Below, piece by piece: positions 1-8,664 of a stretch of 64,000 nucleotides of DNA. A model generated the notes under the pieces. The model was not told where the DNA came from and did no database searches. It saw only the letters and a program-made list of their open reading frames with translations. Numbering within the stretch: position 1 is the first letter of the stretch; every line of letters starts with the position of its first letter. Location: positions 1 through 64,000 of the forward strand of contig CALHOI010000045.1 in assembly GCA_938035525.1 (NCBI GenBank), given 5' to 3'. The DNA comes from an uncultured Granulosicoccaceae bacterium. Its GTDB lineage: Bacteria; Pseudomonadota; Gammaproteobacteria; Granulosicoccales; Granulosicoccaceae. A program made the translations under genes and the position numbers.

Positions 1-924
1 AACATCCGTATTGAAGTTGGACAGGCTTACAACCTGCTGGCAACCAACAAAGAACCACCAACGCATTATTTAATCGACATCAGCGATGCACCAGTAACCA
101 ACCGGCGTTGGGTTAGCATCGACTGCGGTACCGTTAACTCAGACGTTACGAGCGTTGAAAAAAGCAAAAAGAAAAGTGACAAACAAAAAGCTCAGGCTGA
201 TACTCAAGTTGAAGCCGACAGCATTGAAAATGTACTGGCTGCAAGCTGGCAACCTACTTTCTGCGCAACAAACCGCGGCTCAAGTAAAAAGGAATGCAAA
301 TCACTTAGGGCAGACCATCCAGCTGCAACACAGTTTTCCATTCACGGCTTATGGCCCGACGACTTAAACGATAAAAACATATTTCCGTGTTACTGCGGCA
401 AAGGACAAGCCGTTTCGTGCAGAACAAAACGAAAGGCTGCCAAAGATATTACTTTATCCAATAAATTATGGGAGCAACTTGAAGAACTGATGCCAGGTGT
501 ACAATCTGGACTGCACTTGCACGAATGGTCTAAACACGGAACCTGCTACGAAGACTTTATCAGCGGTGACGACAAAGGCGCTGATCCTGAGGAATACTAC
601 GCTGAAACTGTGTCGCTCATTAAAGGGCTAAACGCAAGCGCAGTTGGGGACTTATTCGCCAACAACCTGGGAAAAGAAATCACGCTCAAAGAAGTCAAAA
701 AGAGCTTTGACAAAGCCTTTGGTAAAAACGCAGGAGAGCGCGTATTCATGAACTGTTCACGTATTAAAGGCAAAGATTACATATCAGAACTGTGGATAAG
801 CCTTGGCGGCACCATAGACTTAAGCAGTGATATCGGCGACTTAATTCAGAGCGCGCCAAGCACTGACTCATCGACCAGTCGCAAACCTTGCTTTGAGGGG
901 ATAGTGACCAAAGTGAATGGATGA
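1..924 (+). CDS. Ribonuclease T2 family protein (5' end outside window)
   Basis: The frame is open from the first base, so the N-terminus and any signal peptide are missing; 307 residues are visible. Both T2 active-site blocks are present: FSIHGLWPD around residue 115 (His115) and HEWSKHGTC at 174-182 (Glu175, His179). T2 enzymes cut single-stranded RNA through a 2',3'-cyclic phosphate and are normally secreted or periplasmic. The six or more cysteines near the catalytic blocks fit an exported, disulfide-bonded protein. About 110 residues precede the catalytic core, including a Lys/Gln-rich low-complexity stretch at about 51-72, so an accessory N-terminal segment is likely. The stop overlaps the longest possible reading of the next gene. 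The family call is secure; substrate and role (RNA scavenging or other) are not. Confidence 0.9.
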   Translation, partial: NIRIEVGQAYNLLATNKEPPTHYLIDISDAPVTNRRWVSIDCGTVNSDVTSVEKSKKKSDKQKAQADTQVEADSIENVLAASWQPTFCATNRGSSKKECKSLRADHPAATQFSIHGLWPDDLNDKNIFPCYCGKGQAVSCRTKRKAAKDITLSNKLWEQLEELMPGVQSGLHLHEWSKHGTCYEDFISGDDKGADPEEYYAETVSLIKGLNASAVGDLFANNLGKEITLKEVKKSFDKAFGKNAGERVFMNCSRIKGKDYISELWISLGGTIDLSSDIGDLIQSAPSTDSSTSRKPCFEGIVTKVNG

Positions 925-931
925 TAAACAC

Positions 932-1918
932 ATGAAAAAAAGAACGCTGGGAAATTCGCTCACGGTATCGGCAATGGGTTTGGGGTGCATGGGCTTAAGT
1001 GAGTTTTACGGACCTGCCACACCGGACAAAGAGGCGCTTGCGCTACTGCACAGGGCTTGCGAACTTGGCATTGATTTTTTTGACACGGCCGATGCCTATG
1101 GTCCACACCTTAATGAGACGTTAATCGCTAAATTTGTAAAAGAAACTTCGCAACCCGTGAAGCTTGCCACCAAGTTTGGCATTGTTCGCAAGCCCGGCGA
1201 ATACGCACGCACAATAAACAACACACCAGACTACATTCGTGAAGCTTGTGAAGCTTCACTGGCGCGACTGGGCGTTGAACACATTGATTTGTATTACGTC
1301 CACCGAATCAATAAAGAGCAACCAATAGAAGACACCATGCAAGCACTGTCTGATTTGGTTAAGCAAGGCAAGATTGGCCACATTGGCCTGTGTGAAGTCA
1401 GTGCCGAAACATTGCGCAAAGCACACGCTGTGCATCCGGTAACAGCAGTCCAAACAGAGTACTCGTTGTGGACCCGCGATGTAGAGCAACAGGTGCTACC
1501 GTGCTGTCGCGAATTGGGTATTGGCTTTGTACCGTATTCACCACTTGGCCGGGGTTACCTTACTGGCACATACAACGAAAAAACGGCCTTCAAAGAGGGT
1601 GACTTCAGAGCATCACTACCACGCTTTACGCAAGAAAGCATTAAGGCTAACCAATCAGTGGTGGATATTATTGAGAAAGTGGCCAAGTCTAACCACTGTA
1701 CGTCAGCCCAAGTCGCACTCGCCTGGATAATGACAAAGGGCGATGACATTGTCCCAATACCAGGCACCAAGCGCATTGCCTACCTGGAGCAAAACGCGTC
1801 AACTCTCGACGTCGCACTATCCAGTGTTGATATTCAGTTACTCGATGAACACTCCTCAACCATGAAAGTCGCTGGAGAACGCTACACAGAGGAAGGCATG
1901 AAAGGCCTGAACGCCTAA
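932..1918 (+). CDS. Aldo/keto reductase
   Basis: A 328-residue NADPH-dependent aldo/keto reductase of the YakC/AKR13-like type. The catalytic tetrad is visible: Asp51 and Tyr56 in DTADAYGPHLNE, Lys81 in LATKFG and His124 in YYVHRI. The C-terminal part has the usual cofactor-phosphate region (VPIPGTKRIAYLEQN). I chose the ATG at 932 because the family starts MKKRTLG and a GGATGA lies just before it. An in-frame ATG at 917 would add five residues and overlap the RNase T2 stop. The enzyme is cytosolic and reduces aldehydes or ketones; the substrate cannot be read from the sequence. It may be translated together with the RNase gene, but no functional link is evident. Confidence 0.92.
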   Translation: MKKRTLGNSLTVSAMGLGCMGLSEFYGPATPDKEALALLHRACELGIDFFDTADAYGPHLNETLIAKFVKETSQPVKLATKFGIVRKPGEYARTINNTPDYIREACEASLARLGVEHIDLYYVHRINKEQPIEDTMQALSDLVKQGKIGHIGLCEVSAETLRKAHAVHPVTAVQTEYSLWTRDVEQQVLPCCRELGIGFVPYSPLGRGYLTGTYNEKTAFKEGDFRASLPRFTQESIKANQSVVDIIEKVAKSNHCTSAQVALAWIMTKGDDIVPIPGTKRIAYLEQNASTLDVALSSVDIQLLDEHSSTMKVAGERYTEEGMKGLNA

Positions 1919-2102
1919 CCTCTCAGCACCAAAGTCTAGACAACATGATCGATAAGCTCACAAGCCACCGGCAAAGCAGGGCTTAGCAGTTTAAATCCAA
2001 CTCGCACTGGTTCGCGTAGAAAGACAAATAGCCAGCGCACACCACTGGCTCGACATTAATACGACAGCCTGGCTGCACTATCGCAAGACGAGAGATAAGC
2101 CC

Positions 2103-2636
2103 ATGAACAACCTGCCTAAATTCGCCTGCATTCCTCTGCTGCTAAGCGCCACACTCACCGCCAATGCCAACGTCCAAGTCAACTTCGTTGAGAGTGCACC
2201 AAAAGATCGCTTCGTTATCAAAAACACAGGGCAATGCGACTTAAAAAATGTGACGGTCGAAATTGATCTGAGCAACAGTGCGGGCAAATTGATATTCGAC
2301 ACCACTGCAACCGGTGCTGGCGTCGAGGTGTTTCAGCCGTTTGAGGTTAGAGAGGGAGCCGTTAAGCTGCAATCTTCAGATACAGTTGCTGATGGCGATA
2401 AAAGCCTGACGGTAAACATTGAGCAGCTCGCAGCTGATCAATCGGTGAGCTTCACAATTGACGTTGATGACACCATGCCGGCAAGCAGCCTTGGCCAAAT
2501 AAGAGTGGCTGGCTCGGAAATGCAAGGTGCGCAAGTGAGATTACTCGCTAGTGGTGCAGCTAGTGAGTCCGTGAAGGAAGCTGCGTTCGGTGCAGACAAA
2601 GTTGCGACCATCTCGGTAGAAAATTGCAGCATTTAA
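2103..2636 (+). CDS. Secreted protein resembling 'aggregation factor core' proteins
   Basis: A 177-residue protein with a clear signal peptide (about residues 1-23, ending near NANA). The mature part is acidic, rich in beta-type sequence, and has two cysteines (C41 in TGQCDLKNV and one near the end, ENCSI) that could pair. The VNFVESAPKDRFVIKNTG start and the FTIDVDD block resemble small exported proteins that databases label 'aggregation factor core'. I recall this from family knowledge and could not check it. No enzymatic motif is visible. It sits alone between the aldo/keto reductase and the convergent ubiK, whose stop is only 10 bases away. Confidence 0.6.
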   Translation: MNNLPKFACIPLLLSATLTANANVQVNFVESAPKDRFVIKNTGQCDLKNVTVEIDLSNSAGKLIFDTTATGAGVEVFQPFEVREGAVKLQSSDTVADGDKSLTVNIEQLAADQSVSFTIDVDDTMPASSLGQIRVAGSEMQGAQVRLLASGAASESVKEAAFGADKVATISVENCSI

Positions 2637-2646
2637 CAAGTTGCAG

Positions 2647-2895
2647 TTAATCAGCACTCTGCGACTCAAGCACGGCCACCCTGGCCTCTAAAGCCTCTAG
2701 CTTTTCTCTGGTGCGTCTAAGCACCTCGGCTTGCACATCAAACTCTTCGCGCGTGACCAAGTCCAGATTACCTAAAGCACTTTGCACAGCTGACTTGGCG
2801 TTACGCTCGAAGTCATTCTTAAGTTCGCTGGCACCGGGTGGTAATAGCTTGCCAAGTGATTCGGCTATTTCGTCAAACACTCTTGCATCAATCAT
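2647..2895 (-). CDS. ubiK: UbiK, ubiquinone biosynthesis accessory factor (BMFP/YqiC family)
   Basis: An 82-residue protein with the family's organisation: an amphipathic N-terminal helix (MIDARVFDEIAESLGKLLPPGA), a middle segment with FERNAKSAVQSALGNLDLVTREEFD, and a C-terminal trimeric coiled coil (EVLRRTREKLEALEARVAVLE). In E. coli, UbiK binds UbiJ and assists the aerobic ubiquinone-synthesis complex; the family also has membrane-fusogenic activity in vitro. An AGGAAA ribosome site precedes the ATG. A short perfect hairpin lies between it and the rhomboid gene upstream. Confidence 0.9.
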   Translation of the reverse strand: MIDARVFDEIAESLGKLLPPGASELKNDFERNAKSAVQSALGNLDLVTREEFDVQAEVLRRTREKLEALEARVAVLESQSAD

Positions 2896-2912
2896 GTTTT
2901 TTCCTGGTTAGC

Positions 2913-2931
2913 ATACTGATTCAGTATGCCG
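2913..2931. repeat. Perfect hairpin upstream of ubiK
   Basis: GCATACTG, a 3-base loop and CAGTATGC form an 8-bp perfect inverted repeat in the 56-base gap between the rhomboid stop and the ubiK start. On the minus strand it sits just before the ubiK ribosome site and has no T-run behind it. It is therefore more likely an mRNA structure or protein site than an intrinsic terminator. Confidence 0.45.
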
Positions 2932-2951
2932 TTTTGTTAGATCAAACACCG

Positions 2952-3674
2952 TTACTTCATAAACCGTTCTAGCGGATTGAAATGCACAAACGGGATATGC
3001 AAAGGTACTTTGGCATACTTAAAAAACGGAATAAATAGCATGCCAGCAATGAAGCCGCCAATGTGAGCACCAAAAGCAACACCACCACCTTCTGAGCTAG
3101 CTGTTATAGAACTGAATAGCTGCATACCAAACCAGACGCCCAACACAACCAAAGCCGGTATTTTTACGCGATGCAGAATAATAAATATTGGGATGATAAC
3201 CGTGACTCTGGCCATGGGATACAACAATATATACGCACCCAGCACGCCTGATATTGCCCCGCTGGCGCCAATCATGGGAATTTGCGATGTGGTTTCGGGC
3301 AGCGCTTGCGCGAACACCGCGGCAATGCCACATAAAAAATAAAACACAATAAACCGAATGTGCCCCATGGCGGCCTCGATGTTGTTGCCAAACACCCACA
3401 GGTACAACATATTCCCAATAAGGTGCATCCAGCCACCGTGTAAAAACATGGAGGTAAAAACAGTGACGCTGCTTGGCACCCAGGCTAAACCCGGTTGCAG
3501 CTCCATATGCCCGAACAACACAGCCGGAGTCACGCCCAATGCATAAACAATAACGTTTTGATCGCCCTGCGTACGGGTCACCTGCCACAAAAAAACACCG
3601 ATGCAAATAGCCATAAAGGTGTAAGTGACGTACGGAATGATGCGTACTGGGTTCTCGTCATGTATTGGGAACAT
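2952..3674 (-). CDS. Rhomboid family intramembrane serine protease
   Basis: 240 residues with six to seven membrane segments. The catalytic dyad is intact: Ser138 in the GASGAISG motif and His204 in AFGAHIGGF. The conserved HxxxxHxxxN block of helix 2 (HGGWMHLIGN, residues 79-88) supplies oxyanion residues. It starts MFPIHDENP, like bacterial rhomboids with a short cytoplasmic N-terminus. Rhomboids cleave single-pass membrane proteins in or near the membrane; the substrate is unknown. It is first in order before ubiK on the same strand and may be co-transcribed with it. Confidence 0.93.
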   Translation of the reverse strand: MFPIHDENPVRIIPYVTYTFMAICIGVFLWQVTRTQGDQNVIVYALGVTPAVLFGHMELQPGLAWVPSSVTVFTSMFLHGGWMHLIGNMLYLWVFGNNIEAAMGHIRFIVFYFLCGIAAVFAQALPETTSQIPMIGASGAISGVLGAYILLYPMARVTVIIPIFIILHRVKIPALVVLGVWFGMQLFSSITASSEGGGVAFGAHIGGFIAGMLFIPFFKYAKVPLHIPFVHFNPLERFMK

Positions 3675-3774
3675 AAAATTCTCTCAAGAATCTCATTACT
3701 CGGGCGATACGAACACTATGATACTGTTCGCTTTACTCGGGTTGTTAGTTGTAGTGGCTGAAATTAACTTTCAG

Positions 3775-4566
3775 TCACGCAAAGCGTTGCGCCGTTTTCG
3801 CACTGCGCAAGAATACCGGGCGCCCTTCTGACGATTCTTTTTTAGAATACTTATAACCAAGACTGGTAAAGTCGTATAAGTCTTCACCGCTTGTGCATTT
3901 CTCCTGCACTAAATAACGCGCCATTGCACCTCGGGCTTTTTTGGCAAAAAAGCTGATGACTTTATACCCACTCTCTTTTTCGTCTTTGAACACAGGTTCA
4001 ATTAAAGGCGCATCAAGTAATGGCTTTTTCACAGCTTTAAAATATTCGTTAGAGGCTAGATTAACCACCAACGGCTTATTGAATGCTTGCAACTCTTCAT
4101 TAAGACTATCGGTGATGCGCGTTCCCCAGAACTCATACAAATTCTTACCACGCCGGGTTTTTAACGAGGTGCCCATTTCCAAACGGTAGGGCAACATTTC
4201 GTCTAATGGTTTCAACACACCGTAAAGCCCAGACAATATTCGAATGTGTTTTTGCGCGCGCTTGATGTCGTTCAGGCTCATTGTGTCGGCATCCAGACCA
4301 ACATACACATCACCCCTGAACGCCTGTATAGAAGGCCGAGCTGCACTGGCCGGAAACGGCATTTGCCAGGTATCAAAGCGCTCAACGTTGAGTTCTGCAA
4401 GCGCATCGCTGATGTTCATTAGCTTTCCCAAGCGCTTAGGCTTGTATTGGCGCAGCGTGGTTACCAGCTTTTGCGACTCGTCAAGAAACGCTGGCGTGGT
4501 GACTTTTTTTGTTCTGGGTGCCGTTTCAAAATCAAGGGTCTTGGCCGGCGACAATAGTATCAACAT
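3775..4566 (-). CDS. yaaA: Peroxide stress protein YaaA
   Basis: 263 residues, full length for the family, starting with the diagnostic MLILLSPAKTLDFE. Other family blocks are ILSGLYGVLKPLDEMLPYRLEMGT and the basic C-terminal region ending in KKARGAMARYLV. In E. coli, YaaA (DUF328) limits intracellular free iron during hydrogen peroxide stress and binds DNA through a conserved cavity. It is cytosolic. Neighbouring genes run in the same direction but have gaps of 70-100 bases, so independent expression is possible. Confidence 0.94.
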   Translation of the reverse strand: MLILLSPAKTLDFETAPRTKKVTTPAFLDESQKLVTTLRQYKPKRLGKLMNISDALAELNVERFDTWQMPFPASAARPSIQAFRGDVYVGLDADTMSLNDIKRAQKHIRILSGLYGVLKPLDEMLPYRLEMGTSLKTRRGKNLYEFWGTRITDSLNEELQAFNKPLVVNLASNEYFKAVKKPLLDAPLIEPVFKDEKESGYKVISFFAKKARGAMARYLVQEKCTSGEDLYDFTSLGYKYSKKESSEGRPVFLRSAKTAQRFA

Positions 4567-4639
4567 GTTTATTTAACTCAAGATAACCCTACCACTATAC
4601 AACATCGCTCAAAACAACATCACTCAATACACCAGCGCC

Positions 4640-5284
4640 CTAGACCACAATCAGCAGCTTTAAAAACCAACTGGCGGCGGTGTGAATAAAGCCGAGCACC
4701 GGCAGACCCACTACCGAGAGCAACAACAACCCCAGCAGCAGGTGCATACCATACTGCTGGTTAAGCGTGCGATAAGTTTGGGCCAGTTTTCGGGGTAGAA
4801 AGTACGGCAGTATGTGATGCCCATCCAATATGCCCAGAGGGATCATATTGAAGATCATTAATATTAAATTGATCTGCACCAAAATCGAGAAAAACGTGTC
4901 CATATGAGGTATGTCGAACATAGACCAACCTGCACGTGAACCATAAACAAATATATTCACAGCAACAAAAGCAATGATCAAATTGGCTACCGGGCCTGCC
5001 ACTGCGGTACCGGCTATACCCCACACTGACTTAAAGTTGCGCGGGTCAAAAGGCACTGGCTTGGCGTAACCAATGCCAACCAGAATGACCATCAGCAAAC
5101 CCACAGGGTCGATATGCGAAATAGGGTTAACTGTTAATCGGCCAAGGCTTTGCGCTGTGTTGTCGCCGTAAAGCTTGGCAGCATAAGCATGACCAAACTC
5201 ATGAAACGACAAAGACAAAATAATAGCGATCACGATTAACGCGAACACAACCACTTGCCCTTCTATCAGTAAATTAAGTATCAC
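4640..5284 (-). CDS. Site-2 protease family (M50) membrane metalloprotease
   Basis: 214 residues, a short M50-type protein with about five membrane segments. The zinc motif HEFGH is at residues 28-32 inside the first membrane helix, and the third ligand is Asp154 in the IPLGILDGHHIL block. It lacks a PDZ domain, so it belongs to the small stand-alone group rather than to RseP. It probably cleaves a transmembrane substrate; none can be named. It begins five bases before the stop of the YceI lipoprotein gene transcribed ahead of it, so the two are very likely co-transcribed. Confidence 0.9.
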   Translation of the reverse strand: MILNLLIEGQVVVFALIVIAIILSLSFHEFGHAYAAKLYGDNTAQSLGRLTVNPISHIDPVGLLMVILVGIGYAKPVPFDPRNFKSVWGIAGTAVAGPVANLIIAFVAVNIFVYGSRAGWSMFDIPHMDTFFSILVQINLILMIFNMIPLGILDGHHILPYFLPRKLAQTYRTLNQQYGMHLLLGLLLLSVVGLPVLGFIHTAASWFLKLLIVV

Positions 5285-5289
5285 CCAGT

Positions 5290-5922
5290 TTATTCCTGTT
5301 GAAATTCACCGTGCAGCTCAACTGATACATCATTGCCTATCAGTGCGGCAAAGGCTTTCATGCCAAAATCTGAGCGCTGAATTGTGGTTGTTGCGGTAAA
5401 ACCCAACGTGTACTTGCCCGTTAGAATGTTATCAGCGCCGCCATTAAACTGTGCCTGCAGCGTTATCGGCTTGCTGATGCCCTTTAAACTTAAATCACCC
5501 GTTATCACTAGCGCACCATCATCACCAGATTGACTGACCGATGTGGACGTAAACGTAATTTGCGGATATTGTTCACTGGCAAACCAGCTGGAATCCTGTA
5601 GCTGATCTTCTAAATCCTCGTTATTCACATCAATACTACTGGACTCAATAATACCTTGTAATGCCATTTGCTCTATGTTGTCAGGATCAAAGTCGAGTGA
5701 GCCTGAGACCACGTTAAATCTGCCAACAATTTTTGACAGCCCCAAATGATCAACACGAAAGGTCACGTAGGCATGTTCGGGGTCGAGCCTGTAATCACCC
5801 GGGCGCAACTCGGCGAGTACTTGCGAATAATTTGGCCGAACAATACTGGCACACGCGCTTAGCGTGAAACACAGACACACAAGCCCAAGTATGCGGATTT
5901 GATAAAACGATTGATACTTCAT
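5290..5922 (-). CDS. YceI family lipoprotein
   Basis: 210 residues from the ATG at 5922. This start gives a proper lipoprotein signal: MKYQSFYQIRILGLVCLCFTLSACAS with lipobox LSAC. The open frame extends 60 residues further upstream but that part is not protein-like and covers an 18-bp tandem duplication. The mature part is a YceI lipocalin-like barrel (YRLDPEHAYVTFRVDHLGLSKIVGRF ... LSLKGISKPITL ... SDFGM), a fold that binds long isoprenoid or amide lipids in related proteins. It is probably anchored to the inner or outer membrane. It leads a short operon with the site-2 protease. Confidence 0.88.
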   Translation of the reverse strand: MKYQSFYQIRILGLVCLCFTLSACASIVRPNYSQVLAELRPGDYRLDPEHAYVTFRVDHLGLSKIVGRFNVVSGSLDFDPDNIEQMALQGIIESSSIDVNNEDLEDQLQDSSWFASEQYPQITFTSTSVSQSGDDGALVITGDLSLKGISKPITLQAQFNGGADNILTGKYTLGFTATTTIQRSDFGMKAFAALIGNDVSVELHGEFQQE

Positions 5923-6333
5923 AACGGACTCAACATCTCTGGCAACATCAACATCTCTGGCAACATCCAACATATTTGGTTGTCCGGCGGCAGTAACGGC
6001 AAATAGTTGGACACGGATGGGCGTAAAAAGATGCAAACTGAACAAAAACCGGAGAGCTTTAACCGGCCGAAAAGCCCGAACACTGACCGACCAGTAAGGC
6101 AATAGTGCGAATCAGTACCGGCACGGCGTGGTGGCAAATATCCATTGCGTCACACTTTCACTCCCCTTGTGACTGGTAATTCTACACAACCATCAGCCCT
6201 AGACGTTACCGCCGCCACAAAACAGACGCGTAATAAGTTGTAACAGGGCCATAAGAACTGGTTATCTCACCCCGTAAAAGGCTAAAATTACACCTTATAC
6301 TGTCAATGCAACTCAGGACGGCAACAAGGGCTC
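5923..6333. other. Divergent intergenic region, yceI / J-domain gene
   Basis: This 411-base stretch separates two divergently transcribed genes and must carry both promoters. It contains an 18-bp direct duplication next to the yceI start. A TAAAAT hexamer near 6285 and TATACT near 6297 are -10 candidates for the plus-strand gene, but neither has a convincing -35 partner. No RNA gene or credible small protein was found. Confidence 0.5.
5931..5966. repeat. 18-bp tandem duplication (2 copies)
   Basis: CAACATCTCTGGCAACAT occurs twice in perfect head-to-tail order, starting 8 bases upstream of the yceI ATG. It lies in the probable 5' leader, where copy-number change could alter the distance between promoter and ribosome site. 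Confidence 0.8.
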
Positions 6334-8664
6334 ATGCGACAACTGCACTTTTCTCATTTTCTGGCAACGATGCTATTGAGCTTGAGCTCAATCATGGCCA
6401 TGCCTTTGGCTGCGCAATCGACCTCACTCGATGAATTACCAGCCGCCACGCAAGACGAAATCAGCCGCGTCTGCTTGCCGGTACAATACCGCGAGGGTGC
6501 AGGCGCGTACCGCAACTGCGTGCAAACCGAAATCAGTTTGCGTGATGGCAGCACTAACAACCCTTCAGATTTGGCCCGCCTTTCGTTTGACGACAAGTAC
6601 GCAGTACAACAAGCCTGCGCCAAAGCCGGTGGTCAGTCATCTTCTGACTACCAATCTTGTGTCACAACGCAAATCTCAGAGCTCAACGCTGTAGAGGCCC
6701 CCAAGCTTGAGCTTATTAGCGAAGACGAGCTATACGTTGTTCAGCAAAGTTGTTTTGATGCCCAGTCGAAACAAGGAGCAGCAAACTACAGACGCTGCCT
6801 CAACGGTGAAGTGAATAGCCTGCTTGCCATCCCTGCGGCTGACACCAGTAACCTGAACATGCTTAAGAAAAACGCATTGCAATTGCGATGCTCTTCTAAC
6901 GCATCCAACGCGGTCCAATACCGTCAATGCGTGGCATCAGAGTTTGAGTCTATCGCAGGCCAGGCACCCAGCTTTCTGCCGGTAAGCACAGCGGCTGTCG
7001 TCACAGCAAATCAGCCAACACTGGATAACAATCAACGAAACAATCAGACTGTCAACGATGTTGTACAGGAAGTTGCGCAGAGCCAACAAACTCAAATCGA
7101 ACCGGCTACAACGACTGAGTCGTCATCGGCTAACAATGCACAGCTGGCTGACAATGAAGCTCCCCAGGAAGAACCGACGATGTCGCTGCCGCGCAACATC
7201 GTCCCGCCGGGTGCAGATCAACGCCAGCTTACGGATGTTATCGACAACAAAACAAGCACTGACACTGTCAACATAGCCGAAGTCGTGAACAGCGACAGCA
7301 GCGAACAAGAAGCTGCTAGCAGCGAATCGGCCGACAACCTATTGCTGGCACAGGCCTCCACTGTCGATACTGCGGCACAAACCCCGGATGCAGCTGACGC
7401 ACGGGTTATCTCGCGACCCGAGCTGGTTGAGACGTTAAACAAACAGGCGCAAGCCAAAGCACAAGGAGTCGAATTGGATGCCGCCGATGCAGCGGCGACT
7501 TCCGCCCCCGACGCCGGCGCAGATCTCATGTCAAAAGCATCTGTGCTATGGCAAAAATTTCTGAACTCGCTGTCTTCTCTAGACAGCACTGGATGGTTGA
7601 TCATTGCCGGCATATTAGCGTTACCTGCGTTGTTGCTTGGCCTGTTCTCTTTTACACGCCACCTGAAACCACGCACTGCTGTCGCACCAAGTTCCCATCC
7701 AGATTTAGCCAGTCGCATTGAACCAGGCTTACAAACACGCCGATTGCGACATGAGGAACAGGCAGCTAGCTTGTTCGATGACGAAAGCCCAGCATCAACA
7801 GCCGATATTGATCACGACGCTATAACGCGAATCGCAACAAAAAGCGAAAGACCCTTGGAGCGCACCGGGCTCGACAACGCGCTGGCAGAAGATGATATCG
7901 ACAATCCAGTGCGCAGCGACGCTCCACACCAATCTGGGCAACCTGTTGCAGAGACAACACACTGGCAGTCAGCATTTGGCGGCTGGCTCCAACGTCTTCC
8001 AGACACAGAAAAGACCAGCGCCTGCATCGAATTTCTGATTTATTGGGTGGCCTATGGCGATGATCGCTACGAACCCGAGTTGAAAAAACGCCTGTTCACC
8101 GCTACCGACTTGTCTTCCCACGACGAAATAAAACGATGGGTGTTAAAACAGGATGTGTTTGCGTTCTCTGATGTGATTGCGTGGATGCGCCAAAACGCAA
8201 CCCAAGCTGAATTGGATCAGTCCGTTAGCCTCATCTGGGCACTGCTAGTCACTGAAAACAACGTTACACCAGTACAAACCACGTTGATTCGATACCTGTC
8301 TGACGCCTTCGGCACAGGTAAAGAAAATATCGAAAGTCGCTTTGAAAAAGCCTTCGGGCACCCGCTGCCAACTATGCCAAGAACGGACAACCTGGCTTGG
8401 TGGGCAAAACAGGACGACACACAAGTTCAAGACTGGAACGCCAGAGCAATCGCGACCCGGCCCGAACAAGAACAAATGATTGCCCGTCTGGGTCTACCAG
8501 CAAAGTACAACGAGGCACAAGTCATCAACGCGTTCAGGCGCGCTGCCAGACGCTGTCACCCTGATCGGTTTACAGCACTGGGCGATCGCGAAAGAGCAAT
8601 GGCAGAACAGCGATTTATCAAATTTGAAGAAGCCAGAGACAAGCTACTGGGAGTATCGGTATGA
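6334..8664 (+). CDS. Membrane-anchored J-domain protein with periplasmic cysteine-pair repeats
   Basis: 776 residues. A signal peptide or N-terminal anchor (1-28) is followed by four degenerate repeats of about 45 residues, each with a cysteine pair 13-15 residues apart (C47/C62, C95/C109, C140/C155, C186/C199). A Gln/Ala/Ser-rich disordered linker runs to about 410, and a single membrane helix sits at about 421-441. The rest, predicted cytoplasmic, ends in a J domain with an intact HPD (742-744) and the helix III/IV pattern QRFIKFEEARDKLL. The J domain would stimulate a DnaK/Hsp70 partner at the inner membrane, while the repeats would sense or bind something outside. It is not DnaJ, CbpA or DjlA. 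It overlaps the next gene by 4 bases (ATGA), indicating coupled translation. Confidence 0.75.
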   Translation: MRQLHFSHFLATMLLSLSSIMAMPLAAQSTSLDELPAATQDEISRVCLPVQYREGAGAYRNCVQTEISLRDGSTNNPSDLARLSFDDKYAVQQACAKAGGQSSSDYQSCVTTQISELNAVEAPKLELISEDELYVVQQSCFDAQSKQGAANYRRCLNGEVNSLLAIPAADTSNLNMLKKNALQLRCSSNASNAVQYRQCVASEFESIAGQAPSFLPVSTAAVVTANQPTLDNNQRNNQTVNDVVQEVAQSQQTQIEPATTTESSSANNAQLADNEAPQEEPTMSLPRNIVPPGADQRQLTDVIDNKTSTDTVNIAEVVNSDSSEQEAASSESADNLLLAQASTVDTAAQTPDAADARVISRPELVETLNKQAQAKAQGVELDAADAAATSAPDAGADLMSKASVLWQKFLNSLSSLDSTGWLIIAGILALPALLLGLFSFTRHLKPRTAVAPSSHPDLASRIEPGLQTRRLRHEEQAASLFDDESPASTADIDHDAITRIATKSERPLERTGLDNALAEDDIDNPVRSDAPHQSGQPVAETTHWQSAFGGWLQRLPDTEKTSACIEFLIYWVAYGDDRYEPELKKRLFTATDLSSHDEIKRWVLKQDVFAFSDVIAWMRQNATQAELDQSVSLIWALLVTENNVTPVQTTLIRYLSDAFGTGKENIESRFEKAFGHPLPTMPRTDNLAWWAKQDDTQVQDWNARAIATRPEQEQMIARLGLPAKYNEAQVINAFRRAARRCHPDRFTALGDRERAMAEQRFIKFEEARDKLLGVSV

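Noticed and set aside
7218-7718. 166-codon minus-strand frame
   Set aside because: Opposite the disordered linker of the J-domain protein; it is Ala/Ser-rich by complement and lacks a ribosome site.
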